From positions 67,001 through 131,000 of the forward strand of contig JASJOG010000349.1 of assembly GCA_030142905.1 (NCBI GenBank): 64,000 bases of DNA. Reading direction: 5' to 3'. Of the stretch, positions 1 to 12,000 are shown piece by piece. The notes under the pieces were generated by a model. It had not been told where the DNA came from. It did not search any database and saw only the letters and a list, made by a program, of their open reading frames with translations. The DNA comes from Heliopora coerulea (taxonomy: Eukaryota; Cnidaria; Anthozoa; Scleralcyonacea; Helioporidae). Numbering within the stretch: position 1 is the first letter of the stretch; every line of letters starts with the position of its first letter. Both the position numbers and the translations under genes were made by a program.

Positions 1-90
1 GATTCAAATAGCAAGGTGTCCCAATATTTTCTGCAACGATTGTGACTTCTTCATTTTATTCTTTTTAATTATTTTGTGCATATAAAAATA

Positions 91-1062
91 CAGTCATCCC
101 TCGTTTATCGCGGGTGTTACGTTCCAGGACTGCCCGCGATAAGCAAAAATCCGCGAAGTAGCGATACTATATTTATTTACAGCTCTTGTGACGGCGCCGT
201 TTCATGAGGTGCTTCATCACGTGGTGTATCTTCTGCCTCTTCTGAAGCTTCCATTGAAAGCATAGGCCCAACTTCGGCCTCTTCCGTAGCTTCCACTGAA
301 GGCGTAGGCTGTTTTTTCCGAGATAGGAACATGGTAATGGGGAGTTGCTGGCGCTGCTTTTTCTTTACAGTAAAAATGTTTCTATAAACAGTCATGGCCC
401 CGTCGATCAAATTGCAGAAGTGTACCGAACGGACCATATCATTGTCCCAATCTTGCGACTTCTCTTGCAGGTCTTTGGCTATGTTACACATGGTTGCAAA
501 CCGTTCAAGAGTAAAGCCAGCCTCTTCAACTTCTTCATCCACTGCTTGCTCTTGTTCCCTTCCTAGTCTTCGCTTGCTGACTTTGTCATCTCCATGAGGT
601 CTTCATCTGTCAATGGTTGTGAGTGGCAGTCGACCAGGTCATTTTCGTCGTCAGAAGTCATATCTGAAAAGCCTTCTCCTCCAAGTTTGGGTGGCATCAC
701 AGGGCTTGAAATAAAGTAAATATTTCACAAAACTTTCACAAAACACAAGACTATAAAGTAACACTACGCGATCGGATCACACGTTGAAGCAAATTGGACG
801 AGCGAAGCGTCCGACAAGGCGAGATGCTGCGCTCCATGAGCCAATCAGCACCCAGAATACAGAACTCATGCTCTGATTGGTCGGCTCTCGTCTGTTAGCC
901 AATAGCATGCCCTGTACGATCTCATTTTATATATAACGGCGCATCCCGCGATCCCGCGATATAGCGGGAAATCCGCAATATAGAAATACATATACATATT
1001 AACAAAATCCGTGAAACAGTGAAGCCGCGAAAGGTGAACCGCGATGTAGCGAGGGATCACTG
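91..1062. mobile_element. Tigger/pogo-type DNA transposon, internally deleted
   Basis: Both ends carry the same inverted terminal sequence (CAGTSATCCCTCG followed by a GC-rich stretch), and each end is flanked by TA, the target duplication of the Tc1/mariner-pogo group. The element is only about 970 bp, against roughly 2.5 kb or more for a full Tigger. The inner part encodes only the C-terminal tail of a Tigger transposase on the minus strand; the helix-turn-helix and DDE catalytic parts are absent. It is therefore a non-autonomous deletion derivative that would depend on a transposase supplied in trans. Confidence 0.85.
177..697 (-). pseudogene. Tigger transposase C-terminal remnant
   Basis: The minus strand encodes an acidic segment with the motif LTDEDLMEM, then, after a one-base frame change near 565, a segment containing GFTLERFATM, a helical stretch ending in YRNIFTVKKK, and an acidic tail. 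This order (Lt-e-L motif, acidic linker, helical domain with a terminal YxxI-K-K motif) is the usual C-terminus of Tigger transposases. A TAG stop ends the first frame and the second frame has no ATG, so no intact protein is made. It lies wholly inside the TIR-bounded element. Identification rests on motif recognition; the frameshift and missing DDE domain make it non-functional. Confidence 0.7.
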
Positions 1063-3160
1063 TATGTAATTTCTTTTTTTTAATTTCTGCCACAAAATAT
1101 ACCAAAGTTGGTTTAAATTTGTAATATTAAGTTGGAGAATACTAGGATCAAAAATTTATCTGTCAAATTTTCTGTATTTGCTATATCTTAAAGCAATCAT
1201 ACAGTTGTGACTTCCAAAACATAATGGAACTTTTAACCTATGTCATTTCTGGCCTTCAAAAGCACAATGTCATTAAATCTGTAATTTTCATCAAGTACCA
1301 CAACAACAGGTTATCATCACTGCAGTTAATGTCAAATAATTCTTATCTCTTGTGAGATGAATTTATAATGTTCAACTGTAAAGTTTCATTCTTTCCATAG
1401 CTGTGCAAAATACTCATCATTGAGAGTTTTGTATTGTAAATGAGTCAATTAGTGCAATTTTTACTCACAGGACAGTAAAGAAACTAGTTGCTGCACACTC
1501 TAATGAAGCCTGAAGGTTTGTGCTCAAAGCCATAGGGGTTTGGTTTCTTCTGACATTAATTTTTTATGCAAAATTCATGATTGTGACAGTATCTCTTCAT
1601 CATGTCACCAAAATGGATATTTTATTGCCAAAGGATTTATAGGTAAATAAATGAAAAATCTACTTCCTGGGCAAGAAAAAGGAAAAAGTTGAAAATGAGA
1701 AGATATCACTCATTTTTAGTCAAAATTTGGCAGCAAAAATTGACAATTTGATTTTACAATAACTGGGTATTTAGCTTCCATTTTTTCAGTGGTGATAATT
1801 ATTTTTATTTGTAAGAAAGTACTAAAAAGAAAACAGCGTGTTTTTTTCTTTTAGCTTAGAAACTAACAATTTTGGAGCCATAATTATTTAAAAAATTGCT
1901 CTAAATTTGCAGGAAAAATTACAATAGGTTAAAATGGGAAATGCTACTTACTTTCTGGATATCTTTGATTTGATTTCTTCTTAAAACTATCATTAACAGG
2001 ATTTGTATATGTTGTCAGCATTTTTACTTTAGTTAATGTAATTCTTCATGACTTGGCACCTCAGCCTTTTGTCATTGTCTTGTTCTGTACATATAAGCCT
2101 TTTCTCTCAAATACTTCATTTTGTTGTCTTTCATGTGTTCCAGGACTTTGTTCTATGTCACATTTTCAACAAGCTTTTTGCCACGAATACGTCATTTTGT
2201 CATCTTTCAAATCTTGTGTTTTCTGAAGCCATATTATTTCAACGTGGTGATATACCTTCCTTGTTCCTAAACAAAAATGAGTTAATACTAATAAGATATA
2301 ACTTTCGAGTACCACAACAATTGCAAATCTTTCATGTATGCAAGCAATGATAATCTGCACCATTTGAACAAAAAACGGTTCAACGCTACCTCCGTGATCC
2401 ATCAAGGAGCAAGGGTGCAGCGGGACATTTGACTTCTTACTAACAATTGTATTCCTTTAGGTTTGTTTTGTCCTTTCATAGCCGCAACAAACAGGAAGTC
2501 ACTGTTCAACTTCATAAGAGCTTGTTATTTTTGAATAAATTTTATTCTTTTCCACTTTATGAAAATTATTGATATCAAAACAAAATTCTAGTGGAAAACC
2601 TCATTTGTTGGATAGTAAGGGCAGTTTCGAACCATAACTTGGTCCTGCATCAGTTTAGTTGTTTATCACTCTCGAGCAATCAATTATCCCAATGGACAGC
2701 AATCACGTTCACTGACCCTTCTTAATGTTAAGAATATCCTCTTAAAACCGGTTCATTTGAGCAATCCTTCACGTTAGCCTTAACTTGAAGGAAAACACCA
2801 TTAAATACCTTACATAATGACTTAAGAGGGATTTTCAGTGTGACTGTATCTGCTCCCTGCTTCTCCTTCGACCATATGTGAACGACTTATTGACCTTGAA
2901 ACTTTACGAAATGTGAATGGGCGGAGCAAAAAATTGCTTTTCATCGGCTCTTCTCTGAAGGAGATTTCCCTTCCATCGCTGGGCCTAATCAGTGCACTGC
3001 CCAATTTGATTGTCTGAAGATAAACTCTTCTTCCCCACTTACGATACTTTTGCGCATTAACCAAACTAAGTAAAAGTAAAAGTACCAGATTGTTTGGTAG
3101 CTGTACGTTGACTTGGAGTTGGTTGGGCACTAACAAACTGAGGTCAGTTGTACAAAGACC
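1063..3160. other. No recognisable gene; AT-rich intergenic DNA
   Basis: Both strands were read for coding exons, tRNA-like sequence and terminal repeats. Only short open frames without family motifs are present, and no tandem array was seen. Confidence 0.5.
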
Positions 3161-3184
3161 ACGTAGCATATCCGTATGATAAAA

Positions 3185-3350
3185 CTTGGTGCCCCTCAGT
3201 GATCAGATAGGTCCCAGGCCTCTGAGCTGGTCAATGACTGGGAGGTAGTATGCAGGACGGGACATTTTTGGATTTGTGAAGCAGTGAAACCCTATTTCCT
3301 GCATCTTGAGAGTAGTTTTAACACAATATATAAAAATCATAAACAGCATT
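3185..3350. repeat. Dispersed repeat, copy 1 (partner at 44207-44360)
   Basis: From 'ggtgcccctcagtgat' through 'tttaacacaatatataaa' this matches 44207-44360 over about 150 bp with scattered substitutions and small indels. The second copy carries a MITE at its left edge (43984-44206), whereas this copy shows the uninterrupted junction. No terminal inverted repeat of its own was seen. Confidence 0.7.
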
Positions 3351-3859
3351 TTTAACGATACGCCCAAAACATCTCAGCGACATCCTCGTCAAGTATATCG
3401 ATTGAAAATGGTGATCCTCATCAGTGAGTTCCTCTGTCTAACTTCAGTCCAAGTAATTACAAATGTTTACTTCATTGTTGACCTTTTTTATGTCCAACCT
3501 GGTCAAGTACAATTTGGCGTAGATATCGTAGGGGTGGCGTACCTTCACGGTCGCATGCTTCCTTTGTCTATGCAGTGAGAACAGATTTTTATTCTTTAAC
3601 CCTTTTATCCCTGGATTTTTCAAATGAAATAATAAATTATTCAATTGTTCCCCCTCCTGGGGGAGGCGGCAGAGGTGGTACTGAGGCGCCAGGTCCTCTC
3701 TTAGGGAAGTTAAGCTCCCTAAAAATCCTCCAGGCGGGAAATATTGATAATTTCTCGAGGAAAATCTTCTGAAAAGATCTTACTTTAGTTGTGTACAGAG
3801 AAATCGAGATTTCACAAAAATCTATAGCCAGAATACCCAAATGCTTAAATTACGAATGA

Positions 3860-4860
3860 TTTATTAATTTGCCAAAGTTGCTTTCTATCAGGAAGCAGCA
3901 AGAAGGTCACGACAAACTGTACTGCGATCACTGATGTAACTAACTGGGTGGCCTGAGAGGAACCCAGACTCCCTGAGGCCACTCCAACTTGTAGAGTAAT
4001 GTAGTCATTAACCTCAATAAAGTTGGACATTTCCTCAATTTCAAGTGTCCAAGATGACATATTTGGTTGTTTCAGAGACATTCCTTAAAATCTGTACTAG
4101 ATGTTAGCCGCACAAATTTTCTGAGCCAGAACATTCAAGGCCTCACCCTGACACTAGAAATGTCCTAGTTACTCCACTGATTTTGATCTTTTCAACTCTT
4201 TCGAGGCTGGAGCTCCCCCTTTGAGTAGCAAAATCGTCTGGCGTTAGCCCGAGTAAAGTAATTGAAGTCTTACGCTGCCGGGAGAAAGTTAAAGCAGAAA
4301 ATTTAATCAACCCACCCGTCTTCTATTCAAAGAAAAGACAATGTTTCTGAATTTTCATTTCAACTCGCATACATCGTTGTCCCGATATATAACACCACGC
4401 ATTCATGTAAAACATTTCAGTTTGAAAATAACAGAAGTGCTAGTATTGCTTTTCCTGATTGTTTGTTTTAACTCATTATCTTCAATGTATTCCACCGCTG
4501 CACTATAATGTTTGAGTCAACAAATTGAAATGTTATGCGACTTGAACCAACGTTTTCACAAATCGTTGCCAGCATCTGAAGGAGACATGCGTAATATGTT
4601 TAAAACAATAAATGAAAAACAGTTTTTGCACGCGAAAATCGGTGGAAAACCTTCCAGGAATAAAGTCAGTTACCTCCACCACGGTAGCGGGGTTGGTTAT
4701 TCGCATCGGCACTTTGGGACTAGATGAATGTTCAATTGATTTAACTGCGTTAATTTCGCCAACTTTCCTATACCTAGTATATTCATATCCGATAAATGTC
4801 CAACAACTTCACACAATCTGATTAATCAATTCGCTAGCGCTAATAAATCCGGATATACAC
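3860..4860. repeat. Ancient duplicated repeat, copy 1 (partner 24005-25060)
   Basis: Several blocks occur in the same order in both places: a 'taa-ttgccaa-gttgc-ctatca' block near 3865 and 24015, a 'gctagtattgcttttcc' block near 4438 and 24608, and 'cgaaccaa-ttttcac' near 4542 and 24713. Divergence is high and the partner copy is interrupted by the MITE at 24229-24598. No coding sequence is recognised. Confidence 0.5.
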
Positions 4861-5279
4861 GGTTACTAAGTATTCATACTAGCTAAAAGAAAACGGAATA
4901 TGTTTTTGGTTAACCTGACACGCTGCTGTAAAATATCAAGCGGTAACATTAGGAATAAATCCAATGTTTTTCTTATATCCTCTTTTTACTCGGGTTTAAC
5001 TTTGCGCAGCCCCTGAAGGACAAAATTAATATAAATATTCATACAAACATACATAATTTAATATAAATCATAATACTTGACCAATCATCATAAATTATTT
5101 TTCTGAGTGTTTGAGCTCGATGAACCTCGACATATCTCCCACGATGTCACCAAACCTTCACATGTTGAAAGGTCCTCGTAACTTGCTCGCTTTGCTTCTT
5201 GTGTCTACCAGTTGAACATTCTTTATCGTACTTTTTCATAATTATAACTTTAAAAAAAGTTGCACTAGTGTTCCAGCAC

Positions 5280-5625
5280 ATTTTATTATCCAAAATTTTT
5301 CAACGTATGATATTTAATTCTCCGTAAATTTCATTAAAATAAGTTCGGAGATTTTCCCGCCAAAACTCATCTGTCCGGAACAAAAACCGTATTATTGGTC
5401 CTTGCAGTCCAATATGGTAAAATATCGGACCGATCAGCGACCAATCGTCAGATGTAATTTTCCGCACGCACCGAAAAAAAAACAAACAAAGCTGAGCCAT
5501 ATAATAAAGTTAATACATTGAATGGATAAAATTGTCCTCAAAGCAAAACAAACATGTTGTATTTAATATATGTTGAAAATAGCATGAGGAATTACCTCGA
5601 ATGTTAAATTACCTCAGTTTATATA
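5280..5625 (-). repeat. Dispersed repeat, inverted partner of 44545-45430
   Basis: The reverse complement matches 44545-44730 and 45300-45430 in order, including a block near 'ttttggcggg' and an 'acaacatgtttg' block. The 44.5-kb copy is interrupted by two palindromic insertions. Old repeat of unknown type. Confidence 0.6.
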
Positions 5626-5778
5626 ACTGGATGGTGATTGTTCTAAGGAGCACAGTTTAACTTGCTTGTTCCGAGATTGGAGTAAATGTTGTCATATTTT
5701 ACTGAAACTTACTATCACTTATAGGACTTTTTACATCAAATTATACTTCCAAAAATATATTAAGTATTTAAAATCAAT

Positions 5779-6083
5779 TTAATGATCACTGATAAAATGT
5801 CCAGACAAGACATCCTGGGCTACAGTAGAAATTTGGAGTTTCTCAAGGGCATCAGCTAACTTTTGTCTGGTGCCTCCTCTCTAAATGTATTTGTTAAGCA
5901 TGTTAAAAGCTTTCCGACTTTCATTCTCATTACACCGAGAGCAAGCGATGTCGTCAATCTCATGAGCTTCAAACAGCTTTGTCAGGCTGGCTAACTCCTG
6001 CCACTTGCTGGGAATTCTTTGTGCTATTAGAACAATTTCTTGTGGTTGGATAGGATCTGGTGGTCCTTGTTTGTCTTGATTCT
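5779..6083 (-). CDS. Exon 5: death domain with internal TAG
   Basis: After acceptor TTTGATAG the frame reads a Pro-rich lead and a death-domain core: LIAQRIPSKWQELASL, LFEAHEIDDIAC, then KAFNMLNKY. A TAG codon (5883-5881) follows KYI, and the same frame continues RGGTRQKLADALEKL and ends at TAA after about 33 more residues. The post-stop part is what the last two helices of the domain look like, so the TAG probably arose by mutation (or is a sequencing error). Truncation would remove helices 5-6, likely impairing death-fold assembly. Confidence 0.75.
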
Positions 6084-9000
6084 CTATCAAAATCAAGCAA
6101 GCGTTCAAATTAGAATCTGAAGTTTGGTAAAATTATGAATTATCCATTCCATCTGATTATCCCAGTTCAAACTGAACTCTTCGTCTTCTAAGTAACCAAT
6201 TTACGTACTAATAATTAACCATTATACTCCATCAACGACAGAAAAGCCATTCAGAGAGCTTTACTTACCGAGAAAAACCAGATACATGTCAAAAATTGAA
6301 TAAGTATGCGAAAATATTTGTTCAAACCGTTTCCTCAGAATCATATCGAATTAGTCCAGATCAGAATAATTGTATTAAGCATTAGTCAATTGCCAGTTGA
6401 TTTCATTTACAGGAAGCCTTTACTTTTCACAGAAAAGTGACTAGTTATGCAATTCTCCAATATTAGTACAGTATAAGTTAATAGTTTGCAGCATACTTCT
6501 AGCTCGCGAATGGAGGAAGCCAAACAAATAATCCGCATTTCGACAAGTATCAGACTAGTTTATGACTAGATGGATCGGGAGAGAACACATGGAGTAAAAC
6601 AAACATGCTTACTCGTCTCTTTGGAGCCAGTGTCATCTTCAATAGGTGAGCCTTCCATGGACTCAGTACCTGTTGAATAAAGGAAATTCTTAGAATGAAG
6701 TCTCCGTCTCCGTTCCAAGATTGACACAGAAATTGTTTACAAGCATTTTCAACTGGAAGTAAATAGAACATGCACAAAAAGCGCTGATTGTTCAATTCAA
6801 CCACCTATCTTTACACTGTATTTATCCTCTCAAAAACTTTTTAAGCTTGATAAAGACTACTCCATTGATCGATGTTGACCGACCATGCTATTATTTAAAT
6901 GTAGTATTATGTAGTATTATATAGTGACCGGAATCCTCACTGGATATGACTCAGCAAGAGAATGATATTGAAGATGATGAAATTACGGCTCAAACGTTGG
7001 TCGCTGTATATACCTCAACGGACAATAATCACACCTTCACAACTCACACAAATGAAATCAGACAAGTTTTGTTGGAAAGCGGGACCCAGGAGACCCGAAG
7101 CAAATTCCACATAGATTTTTCTGGATGCACTTCCACAAATTCCTATTTAACTTATCTAATCTCTTTACTTCATCACAAAGTTTCTTAACTCTGCGAAAAA
7201 GAACATTTTCTTACCTGTGACATTTACCCAAAATGTTTTATGAAGCTTCGAAGAATTCTTGCCGGAACGGTTTCTTGGACATACAGCAAATTCCTTCTTT
7301 AAGCATTCAAGACTTAGAATGCATACGCAGTCGTCATCAGTACAAGCTTCTTTTTCATGCCTCAAACATGGTGTCTTTTCCTCCAGGCAAAGATCACATT
7401 TCAAACCAAACTCGTATCTCACACCTTGGTAGCATGGACAGGACTTAACTTTCGTGATTGCGGCATGAAGGGCGGACAAGACACTCCTTGCAATGTCCTT
7501 ACTTTCAATCGTCTGCTCATCAACTAAAAAATAAATGAATAAACAAAAAAACAAATAAAACAACTAAAAATGGGTTTTTAAGTTTTTTCAAACAGCTTTA
7601 AATTACTCTATGTGACACAACTTTAAATTGTTTCCACATGAAGTTAAAAATCTCTGACATTCACACCTGATATTGCAACCTGGATTCTAGTTACATGGCG
7701 GATCAAAATCACAGAATATTTAATGCTGTTTTCACACTTGAAAACACGACAGCAATTGGAGTGAAATTCAGGCATTTTCGCATCGTCGTGTTCGACATCA
7801 CCACGGGCCCATTTCAATATTTCCACAAGGACTCGCGTGTAAAGTCCAAGTGGAATGGTATCACCTTTAAAATTAACGTACAGTGACAGCTGCAAACTCG
7901 ACGCCAACGCTTTCTTAATATCGCTCTCCTCCCATCTTTTGGCCACCATGGATGGAACCAGATAGATGTTTTTCTCCCAATGACAGATTAAGCCCACTCG
8001 AACCATGATATCTTTCAAGGCATTCTCTTGGCTATGGTTCTCTAACGGATTGGGAAGGTTTCCGAAGTCGAGTACTCCTTCCGTCGTCAGCTTTGTCCAA
8101 GCACGTGAACAAGCTGTACTCCAGATAGACTTTGGGGCAACGGTTAATACTTGGGTGAACAACTTTACAATCCATGCTGGATCAAGTACAACCAGGTTGC
8201 TTATGGGCGGATTTCCATCAAAATGGACGACTATGTTCTCCTCGTGGAAAAATGTCATGGCTTCTTCGAACTTTTCGTTCACCTGACATTGTTCTCCCAG
8301 TTTCCGTGCTTCATCCAGTGTGATGTATGGGCAGTCTTTTCGGTCTTCAGACCGCCTCAAGGTATCGAGAGCACGTTCGAAGACAAGCCAACTCAAGGGA
8401 GTTTTTTTTTGACCTCTCAAAACCTCTTGTGCCGTTGTGAAGATAGTCTCTCGCAAGGCTTTTAGCTGATTGGTTTCATACGCATTCTTCCGTTTTGTAT
8501 TTTTAATAACATACTTGGCGACAATAAGTGAATTGCAACCAATACGTTCAAAACTCTTCTCAAGAGTTTCGGTAACTTTTTTTAGCTTCTGCTCAAGTTC
8601 ATCACGACTTTTCAGCTTATCAGGCTTAGTAAAAACAAGAATAGTTTTGGGCAGATTAAGACTTTGCGCGGAATTGTTTTTGGCATCGTTTCTGCAAGAG
8701 TTAAGGTTACGAAGAGCTGCCATCCATCTTGTAATATAATCGAAATTCGTTTCATGCAGGGGGTTTTCTTGGTCTCTCTCTATGTTTATTAAACCCTTTT
8801 CCATAAACTTTGGCTGTGCCTCGTCGTCAAGGGACATTGACAGATCAACAACAAGTATAAATAGCGTTCTCAACCTCAGCATTATCGAATGCACGTCGTA
8901 GAAGACAGACTGGCCACCAACGTCTCCCAACATGAATCTAATTGTGTCCATGGTATCATCACGATAACTTTCGACGTTCTTCATTTCTTGTTCGATCTTG

Positions 9001-12000
9001 CTTTTTAAGTCGTCTGATACGTGATAGTCAAGTTGATCTTTCATACTTTCCAGTGTGTCGCTTTTTCCTTCGTCATCTCTTCCACGTCTACGTACGTCGC
9101 TACGGTAGTCATCTCCATATGTAGCTCCGTCTGTAGCTCCAGCTCCAGCTCCAGCTCCAGCTCTAATTCCAGCTCCAGCTCTAATTCCAGCTCCATCTTC
9201 ATCTGCAGCTCTAGCTCGATCTTTATCTCCCTGTCCAACTTCATCACCAGCTCCTTCGCTTCCATTTTTAGTTTCACTTGGATCTCCAGATTCACCTTCA
9301 AGGTCAACACCATAATCTTCGTCGCCAGCAGCGCTTCCACCTCTTCCTTCTTCAGGCTCGTTTTTACCTTCAACTATTGTTCTGGCGACTTCCTTTCCGA
9401 GGACAATGTCAGTATATGTTTTGGATGCCATGAACTGGTCATCTTTTGCACGCTTCCAAGGATTGGATTTGTCATTCTCTTGTACCTCAACAACCTCAAA
9501 TTCGATGCCGATTGTGCTCGGTTCTTTCCTTTTTGACGCTTCACCCAGAAGACTTTTCTTCAAAGATGTTTTTCCCACACGACCTTGACCAATAAAAAGT
9601 AATGATATACGATTGTTTTTCTTTTCACCATGCTTTAGCGTCTCCGATACTGCTTGCTTGAATTGCTTCACTTTCACTTCTACAATGGTAAAAAGACAAA
9701 AAAAAATAAAAATCAAACTAGGATCAAACGTCTAAAGGTAACTCTGCAATTAACATGGTGAAATAATTTTTAATAAATTTTTCTTAAAAATTTATTTAAA
9801 AGAAAGTGAACCTTCTTGGAATATGTTGTCGACCACCTTAATTTTCGGATATATTTTTAAATTTTAGAATTTACCATGCTTTATCGTCTCTGATACTGCT
9901 TGCTTGAAATGTACGGCGTAATGAATTGGGAAAATGCGAAAATCTAAGTTGAATATTCTCAGCCTAGTTGTAAGTAAACTTTTGACTCCAATTGCATATA
10001 AATATATGACTTTAACTTAGCTGACATCGGATACTCGGAAACAAACTGAGAAATGAATCCAGCAGAGGATTTTCAGAACCTTGTTGAAGGCTACCCCAGG
10101 AGTTTAATTTACGTTAAACAAGTAAGAGGCAATGCAATCAAATACTCACAAAGTGTATGTAAATCTTTGCTCGAGGGAATTCTGAAGTAGTTACTAAAAC
10201 CTAAAATCTCTTCACCATCTCTGATTTAAATGTTTAACAGCTTTAATTCAGAATATTCAAGAATATTACTAAATATGGCATGACACGAACGGGACAAGTC
10301 CCATGGAAGGAATCAGCCGAAATTAAAATAAAACTAACTAAGAATAATATATATACATGCAATCATTAGAATAAGTAAAAATTAGACATGACAAGGACAA
10401 GTCCTACACAAAGAATAAGTGCAGGGTAGTTCAGGATCAAAAATTGTTATCAGAAGTTCCTTGTAAGTCTTATATAAAAATAATTTAAAACTACCGAGAG
10501 ATTGAACTGTATCAAATGGAGCTATCTTAACAATAAGATTCCATAAGTTAACAATTCTATTGAAGTATGATGATCTAAAAGTGCTAGTTTTGCAGAAGGG
10601 AGTTTGCAAATACAATGACGAACCCCTTCTTGTGCGACTACAGACAATAGGTGTAAAAGTGTCAATGCCAAGGTCGATTAAACCAAGGTCGTGAAATGTA
10701 CGGTGCATTGAAATGAGCGGAGTTGCGAAAATTTATGTTGAATATTCTCAGCCTAGCTGTATGTTAACTTTTGACTCCAACTGCATATAAATATATGACT
10801 TTAACTTAGCTGACATCGGTTACTCGGAAGCAAGCTTTAGTCTGATGCTTCAAACTGCAAGCCTGTCCATGTAAATGTAGGTTCTATTTAGACAAATTGA
10901 TTACTTCATTGTAATTGGACTATGGCCGACAATCACGAATGATCTTAATTGCTTTCCAAACGAAAAAAAGTGGTTTTAGTGGCGCAACTACAGGGTGGGA
11001 AGGGTGGGTAAGGCCTACGAGCCCTTAAGCAAAAGGAATTAATTAGAAGCTCCGAGAATTTTGTGATGTCATTATTATTTTCATATCATGACGGCATGAA
11101 TTTGCTCGAATCAAACTGTTTTCATGAGCAAACTTTGCTCTTCAACGGCTATCAGTCTTCAAATAAATAGTCATCAGCTGGTTTTACGTTTGTCTATCTA
11201 CAAGACGAGAATGACTTAATATCTAAGTCAACGTTTTCAGGACATTGATGGCCAGAAATGCCGCCCCTCGAAAAAGAGCCGTTTGGGACTTCTGCCCTTA
11301 AATCCTTAATGGGACTTCTGCCCTTAAAATAGGCCATAATGTGAAGGTTGTGGGGTGCAAGCCTTTGGATGACCACTTTGCCTCCTGTTGCCTGTATGAG
11401 GGCCTGGTGAAAAGTACAGACTGCTTATGCTGCATCAGCACTTTAATTTATTTATTTCATATTGCTGAGAATAGTAAAACCATATTAGAATGCAAAAATA
11501 CTTGATAAACAATTAAAGGTCGAGATTGAACAATATCAAATATAAAAAATCTTTGATGCATCAGAATAAATTACAATTGACATTAATTACCTGCACCATG
11601 CTGCGTGAGATAGTCAGTCACCCCGGTATATCCACACCTTGATGCAAGTTCAAGTGGAGTACTACCATAGTTATTTGTTGATGTGAAGTCACTGCCTTTG
11701 TTGATGAGTAACTTTACAGTATCTAAATAACCCCTCGAGCAGGCAGAGTGAATAGGCAAGTTACCATCCTTGTCTCTACAGTTAACTTTAGCACGACGTT
11801 GGATTAGATACTCAACCACCCCGGCATTTCCATTATGTGATGCAACATGAAGTGGAGTACTACCATAGTTATTTGTTGATGTTAAGTGACTGCCTTTGTT
11901 GATGAGTAACTTTACAGTATCTAGATGACCACTACTGCAGACAACGTGAACAGGTAAGTCACCATCCCCGTCTCTACAGTTAACTTCAGCTCCACGTTCA

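Noticed and set aside
3637..3840. Pro-rich minus-strand frame near 'ccccctcctggggg'
   Set aside because: Arises from a short GC-rich low-complexity stretch.
9021..9536. Plus-strand Ser-rich frame and second minus-strand Glu/Leu-rich frame
   Set aside because: Shadow frames of the Gly/Ala/acidic repeat tract in the ROC exon.
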